Shown: positions 59,632 through 64,000 of the stretch, in pieces
Numbering within the stretch: the stretch's first letter is position 1
How the letters are laid out: the number at the start of each line of letters is the position of its first letter
Assembly: GCA_030323885.1 (NCBI GenBank)
Contig: CM059199.1
Location: 1-64,000, forward strand
Source of the DNA: Branchipolynoe longqiensis
Lineage: Eukaryota > Annelida > Polychaeta > Phyllodocida > Polynoidae
Reading direction: 5' to 3'
Length of the DNA stretch: 64,000 nt
Notes under the pieces: generated by a model
Told to the model about the DNA's origin: nothing
Databases searched by the model: none
What the model saw: the letters and a program-made list of their open reading frames with translations, nothing else
Position numbers and translations under genes: made by a program

Positions 59632-61339
59632 ACCAAAGACAATGTACGATAAGACGCACCACTCAGTGCTTTCCCGTGAAAAAGAGCAAACAAGGTAATT
59701 GCAAAGGTCCCCTAGCCCACACTGACTGCTGTACCATTGAAACAAGGGGACAGGTTCCCCAGCCCACACTGACTGTTGTACCATTGAAACAAGGGGACAG
59801 GTCCCTTAGACTACACTGACTGCTGAACCATTGAAACAAGGGGACAGGTCCATTAGACCACGCTGACTGCTGTACCAATGAAACAAGGGGACATGTTCCC
59901 TAGCCCGCACTGACTGCTGTACCATTGAAACAAGGGGACAGGGTCCCTAGCCCACACTGACTGTTGTACCATTGAAACAAGGGGACAGGTTCTCTAGCCC
60001 AGCCTGACTGCTGTACCATTGGAACAAAGGGACAGGTTCTCTAGCCCAGCCTGACTGCTGTACCATTGAAACAAAGGGACAGGTTCCCTAACCCAGCCTG
60101 ACTGCTGTACCATTGAAACAAAGGGACAGGTTCCCTAGCCCAGCCTGACTGCTGTACCATTGAAACAGGAGGACAGGTTCCCTAGACCACACTGACTGCT
60201 GTACCATTGAAACAAGGGGACAGGTTCCCTAGCCCAGCCTGACTGCTGTACCATTGAAACAAGGGGACAGGTTCCCTATAGTCCAGCCTGACTGCTGTAC
60301 CATTGAAACGAAGGGACAGGTTCTCTAGCCCAGCCTGACTGCTGTACCATTGATACAAAGGGACAGGTTCCCTAGCCCAGCCTGACTGCTGTACCATTGA
60401 TACAAAGGGACAGGTTCCCTAGCCCAGCCTGACTGTTGTACCATTGATACAAAGGGACAGGTTCGCTAGCCCAGCCTGACTGCTGTACCATTGATACAAA
60501 GGGACAGGTTCCCTAGCCCAGCCTGACTGCTCTACCATTGAAACAAAGGGACAGCTTCCCTATAGCCCAGCCTGACTGCTCTACCATTGAAACAAAGGGA
60601 CAGCTTCCCTATAGCCCAGCCTGACTGCTATACCATTGAAACAAAGGGACAGGTTCCCTAACCCAGCCTGACTGCTGTACCATTGATACAAAGGGGCAGG
60701 TTCTCTAGCCCAGCCTGACTGCTGTACCATTGAACCAAAGGGACAGGTTCCCTATAGCCCAGCCTGACTGCTGTACCATTGAAACAATGGGACAGGTCCC
60801 CTAGCCCACACTGACTGCTGTACCATGGAAACAAAGGGACAGGTTCCCTATAGTCCAGCCTGACTGCTGTACCATTGATACAAAGGGGCAGGTTCTCTAG
60901 CCCAGCCGGACTGCTGTACCATTGAACCAAAGGGACAGGTTCCCTATAGCCCAGCCTGACTGCTGTACCATTGAAACAATGGGACAGGTCCCCTAGCCCA
61001 CAGTGACTGCTGTACCATTGAAACAAAGGGACAGGTTCCCTATAGCCCAGCCTGACTGCTGTACCATCAAAGATTATGTATGATAACAGTGTATTATCTC
61101 CTAATAATAATAATGAAAACGATATTATAGTATAGTAAAGTTCAAACATACTCTAAGCACATTAATCTGTGCCATACATAAATACAATTTGTGATTACGT
61201 CTGAGTAAGAAAACTACTACTACACCTAATCCAAGACAATGCACCTTGTTTGCCGTGGGATGGCGCCACTGCATGATTATTTCAGAATGTCCAATATGAA
61301 AGTGCTGAGTGGCGCATCTTATCGTACATTGTCTTTGGT
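59632..61339. mobile_element. Inverted-repeat-framed element with internal minisatellite
   Basis: Arms at 59632-59673 (ACCAAAGACAATGTACGATA, AGACGCACCACTCAG) and 61298-61339 are inverted, 38 of 42 bases matching. A second shorter pair (CAAACAAGGT near 59687, ACCTTGTTTG near 61241) keeps the same order. The tandem repeat lies between them. Outer limits are not resolved. Confidence 0.6.
59697..61066. repeat. 47-bp minisatellite, about 29 units
   Basis: The unit is CCCTAGCCCAGCCTGACTGC, TGTACCATTGAAACAAAGGG, ACAGGTT. Left units read CCCACACTGACTG, right units CCCAGCCTGACTG. Variants TGGGGCAGG-type at 60693 and 60882 give a 189-base (four-unit) higher-order period at the right end. Confidence 0.9.
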
Positions 61340-61544
61340 GTTACTAAATCGTCGCAACCACTGGGACAAATAGCACAATGGCATATATTACATTTAGGGG
61401 TCAACCAACATTTTCAACATTTTCAAAGGGTACTACTTCTTCACACCCACCCACTCACCCCCCTCACCGCCCTCACCAGAATATAAAGTTCGCCGGAAAA
61501 TATCAACATTTTATTAAATGATAAACATTGTACTTGACTGACAC

Positions 61545-61924
61545 AAAGACCCTATAATACTAAGACGGCTCACTCAGCCCGTCCTGTGTAATCAAAATGA
61601 TCAAACCCACCACTTGGTGTGCTGGCTGTTCTCTTGGTTAAACAGGTGCTATATTATATGTCTAAATGTATATATGAATGTGAAAGATGTGTGATGATGG
61701 CAATGCTGATGATGATGCTGATGATGATGGATATTTGTTCATAGCAATTTCATATTGATGTGTATTCAGACTTACCTATCTCATGTATAATATAATTGTA
61801 TGTGTTTACATGTGAAACACCAACCAGCAGCCGGGCTGATCAAACCCACACAAGGTGGCACTGCAAAATTTACATTACCATGGGAAAGATAGGGAGTGAG
61901 CCGTCTTAGTATTATAGGGTCTTT
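61545..61924. mobile_element. Inverted-repeat element with perfect 31-bp arms
   Basis: AAAGACCCTATAATACTAAG then ACGGCTCACTC at 61545-61575 is exactly complementary to 61894-61924. GATCAAACCCAC occurs twice inside in direct orientation. Non-coding. Confidence 0.7.
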
Positions 61925-62103
61925 GACTGACACGCGCTTCTCCTCTGTTGTATGCTTTGAATGACCCTGGAAATATTGAAAATTTTGGCTGACTCCCAAG
62001 CGAGAGCGCTGTGCAGTGACGGGTACTGTCATAAAGAGGCGGTGGTGGCACCACCGTGGCAAGTATTGACGCCTATATATATCAAATATATATAATATAT
62101 ATA

Positions 62104-62442
62104 GTGGAGAAAGGCTGGGTAAATGAAATCAGCACACCAATTCTTAATATAAGAAGCAAAATTTTATCTTCAAAATAATCTTTTCATATTGACCTGTAAT
62201 TCATTAAATAATGAGGATTAATAGACTTCAAAAGTCGAAGCAAGAGCATTCTGGAGTCGCCATCCTGTCTTTTTGCATTATCGCTCATCTCATCAACTCT
62301 GTGCCAATACAGATAAACACTGGATGAGGGGACCAAGAGCTCATCTTCTCTGATTGGTTGATTGATCCCAAACAGTTTTTACTCATTTTTAGACATAGTT
62401 GTCATTCATCCTTACTCTGGGTAAGGCTGAATCTTTTACCTA
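62104..62442 (-). mobile_element. Degenerate MITE-M copy
   Basis: ATTCTTAATATAAGAAGCAA, CATCCTGTCTTTTTGCATTA and CATCAACTCTGTGCCAATAC to GGCTGAATCTTTTACCTA, inverse to the copy that follows 10 bases later. Confidence 0.65.
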
Positions 62443-62451
62443 AGGAATGAG

Positions 62452-62852
62452 TAGATAAAAGATTCACCCCATACTTACAGCAGGGATGATTAACAACGTA
62501 GTCTAAATATGGGTGAAGTTGCTTTAGTATGGAACAGGAAGTGAAATCTCTGGTTCCAGTATCAAATGGCTACTTATGTCGGAACAGAGTTGGTGTAATG
62601 GGAGAGAATGCAAAAAGACAAGATGGCGACCAGAGAATGCTGTCCATTTCACTTTTAAAGTCCATTAAACTACATATTTTATTATATTCGTTCAACTCAA
62701 AAGTAGTGGGTAAATATGAAGATGCATATGAAGAATATATTTTACTTCTTCAATTAAAGATTGATGTGCTGATTTCATTTACGCAGCCTTTCGCCAAGTT
62801 GTCTAATGGGTTGTTTTTCACCCCTACTCCTAATAGGGGTGAATATTGTATA
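62452..62852 (+). mobile_element. MITE-M copy
   Basis: TAGATAAAAGATTCACCCCA to AATAGGGGTGAATATTGTA. The right terminus is mutated and no duplication is seen. It lies back to back with the older inverted copy. Confidence 0.75.
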
Positions 62853-63040
62853 TGAGGCCTAAGAAGCTGTAGAGTCATGCTTCAGGCGTTTCTTTATTTA
62901 TTACCTGTCACAGACAAGCCTCCCTGTGGGCTACATCTGGTGACTCAGGAGAAGAAAACTGAATCAGGTCTCGACTGTGTGTGAAAATCTCTCTTACCTC
63001 CGACCGAGACAAACTAGAGACATAACCCGAGAGGCGGTGT

Positions 63041-63376
63041 TTACCAGATCGGATGGCCGAATCAGTTGAGCGTCCATCTCGGGTTATGGAAGATCGTGGG
63101 ATTCAAACCCTTGTCGAGTCAAACCTATGATTTAAAAATGTATACTTGTCACTTCCTAGCCGGGGCACTCAGTATTATGAGGATAGGGCAAGGACTGGTT
63201 GTCTCAGTGTCAGGATAATGTGACTGAGTAGGATATCAGGTCATGGTGCTGGCGGCCTGGTCTCCCAGTGGGGCAGCACTATAGAGTTGCCATGAGCACG
63301 CACTGTCACAAGTCGGTACACGTCGTGATATGACCTTCCATGCTGCCAGGACGTAAAACTCCAACAAACCAAACCG
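63041..63376 (+). mobile_element. SINE-A full-length copy
   Basis: CCAGATCGGATGGCCGAATC to AAAACTCCAACAAACCAAA. Imperfect AACCCGAGAGGCGGTG/AACCGAGAGGGGGTG flanks suggest a 14-15-base duplication. Confidence 0.85.
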
Positions 63377-63379
63377 AGA

Positions 63380-63655
63380 GGGGGTGAAGAAAGGCCGAAC
63401 TCAAAACGAGGCCATTTGTTTGCGCTTCACCAACGACTCACCGTTTGTTTGCACTGCGCCGTCGACAAATTGTTTGTTTTTCACTCTGCCGCCTAGAAAC
63501 TGTTTGGCGACTGGCGGACAATTAGTAAACTAGAATATTAATAACTGTGACATTAATGCGCCATGCATTAGGCCTATTAAGTCACACAGCAGAGATGGAT
63601 AGTTACATGCCTTAAATTGTTCCATATTTATGGAACTGGTTTGGATCATTTCACC
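63380..63655. other. Unassigned
   Basis: CATTTGTTTGCGCTTC-like words recur (63412-63500), nothing else recognised. Confidence 0.35.
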
Positions 63656-63660
63656 CACAG

Positions 63661-63996
63661 ATTGTTTGTTGTTTTATGTCCTAGCAACAGCTAATGTCAT
63701 ATCAGGACAGGTACCGACTTGTGACAGTGTACGCTCATGGCGACTTTATAGTGATGCCCCACTGGGATACCAGGCTGCCAGCACCATGACCTGATATCCC
63801 ACTCAGTCACATTATCCTGACACTGAGCCAACCAGTGATTGCCCTATCCTAATATTGCCGAGCGCCTGGCTAGGAAGTGACAAGTATCAATTTATAAGTA
63901 ATTGGTTTGACTCGACCAGAGTTCGAACCCACGATCTCATGGTCTACAAACACAGGAGACAGACACTCTAACTCATTTGGCCATCCCGTCTGGTTT
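63661..63996 (-). mobile_element. SINE-A full-length copy at the window end
   Basis: GATTGTTTGTTGTTTTATGT to GGCCATCCCGTCTGGT. All segments are present, and its right flank is outside the window. Confidence 0.87.
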
Positions 63997-64000
63997 CGAA

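Overview
The window is eukaryotic, AT-rich and almost entirely repeat-derived. It best fits a marine lophotrochozoan, most likely a gastropod or bivalve mollusc. The main reason is three copies of a tRNA-headed SINE whose body matches the RUDI/V-SINE type I associate with molluscs, together with dozens of copies of a second tRNA-derived SINE, LINE 3' fragments, many inverted-repeat DNA elements and frequent (TA)n microsatellites. There is no bacterial-style operon, no true tRNA or rRNA gene and no CRISPR array. Family labels here (SINE-A, SINE-B, SINE-C, MITE-M, MITE-T, MITE-P, MITE-D, MITE-E, PIF-like) are mine, defined from copies inside the window.

Host genes are scarce. Position 1 may lie in the last coding exon of a + strand gene (stop at 111, poly(A) signal at 610). 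Three phase-0 exon candidates with GT/AG borders lie at 54567-54716, 54834-54896 and 56348-56415 (+). Isolated exon candidates lie at 4578-4843, 27355-27492, 45609-45700 and 50796-50909; the last sits inside an inverted-repeat element. I do not recognise any of these proteins.

Region by region: 1-13.8 kb is SINE-A, RUDI-like SINE, Mutator-like MITEs and PIF-like palindromic elements. 14-16.4 kb is a CCACCACACACC-type minisatellite carrying two DNA elements. 16.5-19.4 kb holds nested SINEs and a MITE-D. 19493-21782 is a strikingly GC-rich 2.29-kb insertion with a gag-like, zinc-knuckle-bearing ORF on the minus strand. The repeat it interrupts occurs uninterrupted at 48.4 kb, so the empty site is known. 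22-28 kb is nested MITEs, PIF-like elements and LINE fragments. 28.1-28.6 kb is a DIRS-like RNase H fossil. 30.2-33.1 kb is an 82-bp satellite with higher-order structure. 33.8-34.7 kb is a polypurine tract. 36-43 kb holds a minus-strand fossil of an F-type (errantivirus/baculovirus-like) envelope gene, broken by stops and cut by a SINE, plus a 66-bp minisatellite inside an open frame. 44-53 kb is MITEs, SINEs, LINE C-termini and a TIR element. 53-59 kb holds the best host exons between MITEs. 59.6-61.3 kb is a 47-bp minisatellite framed by an inverted repeat. 61.5-64 kb is further inverted-repeat elements and SINE-A.

Mechanistically the window records target-primed retrotransposition (SINE target duplications of 7 to 40 bp, and a 33-bp tail-only insertion), 9-bp duplications of a Mutator-like family, TWA duplications of PIF-like elements, TTAA flanks of MITE-T, and one large insertion without a visible duplication. 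All identifications are by eye from sequence and ORF translations; no database search was made.
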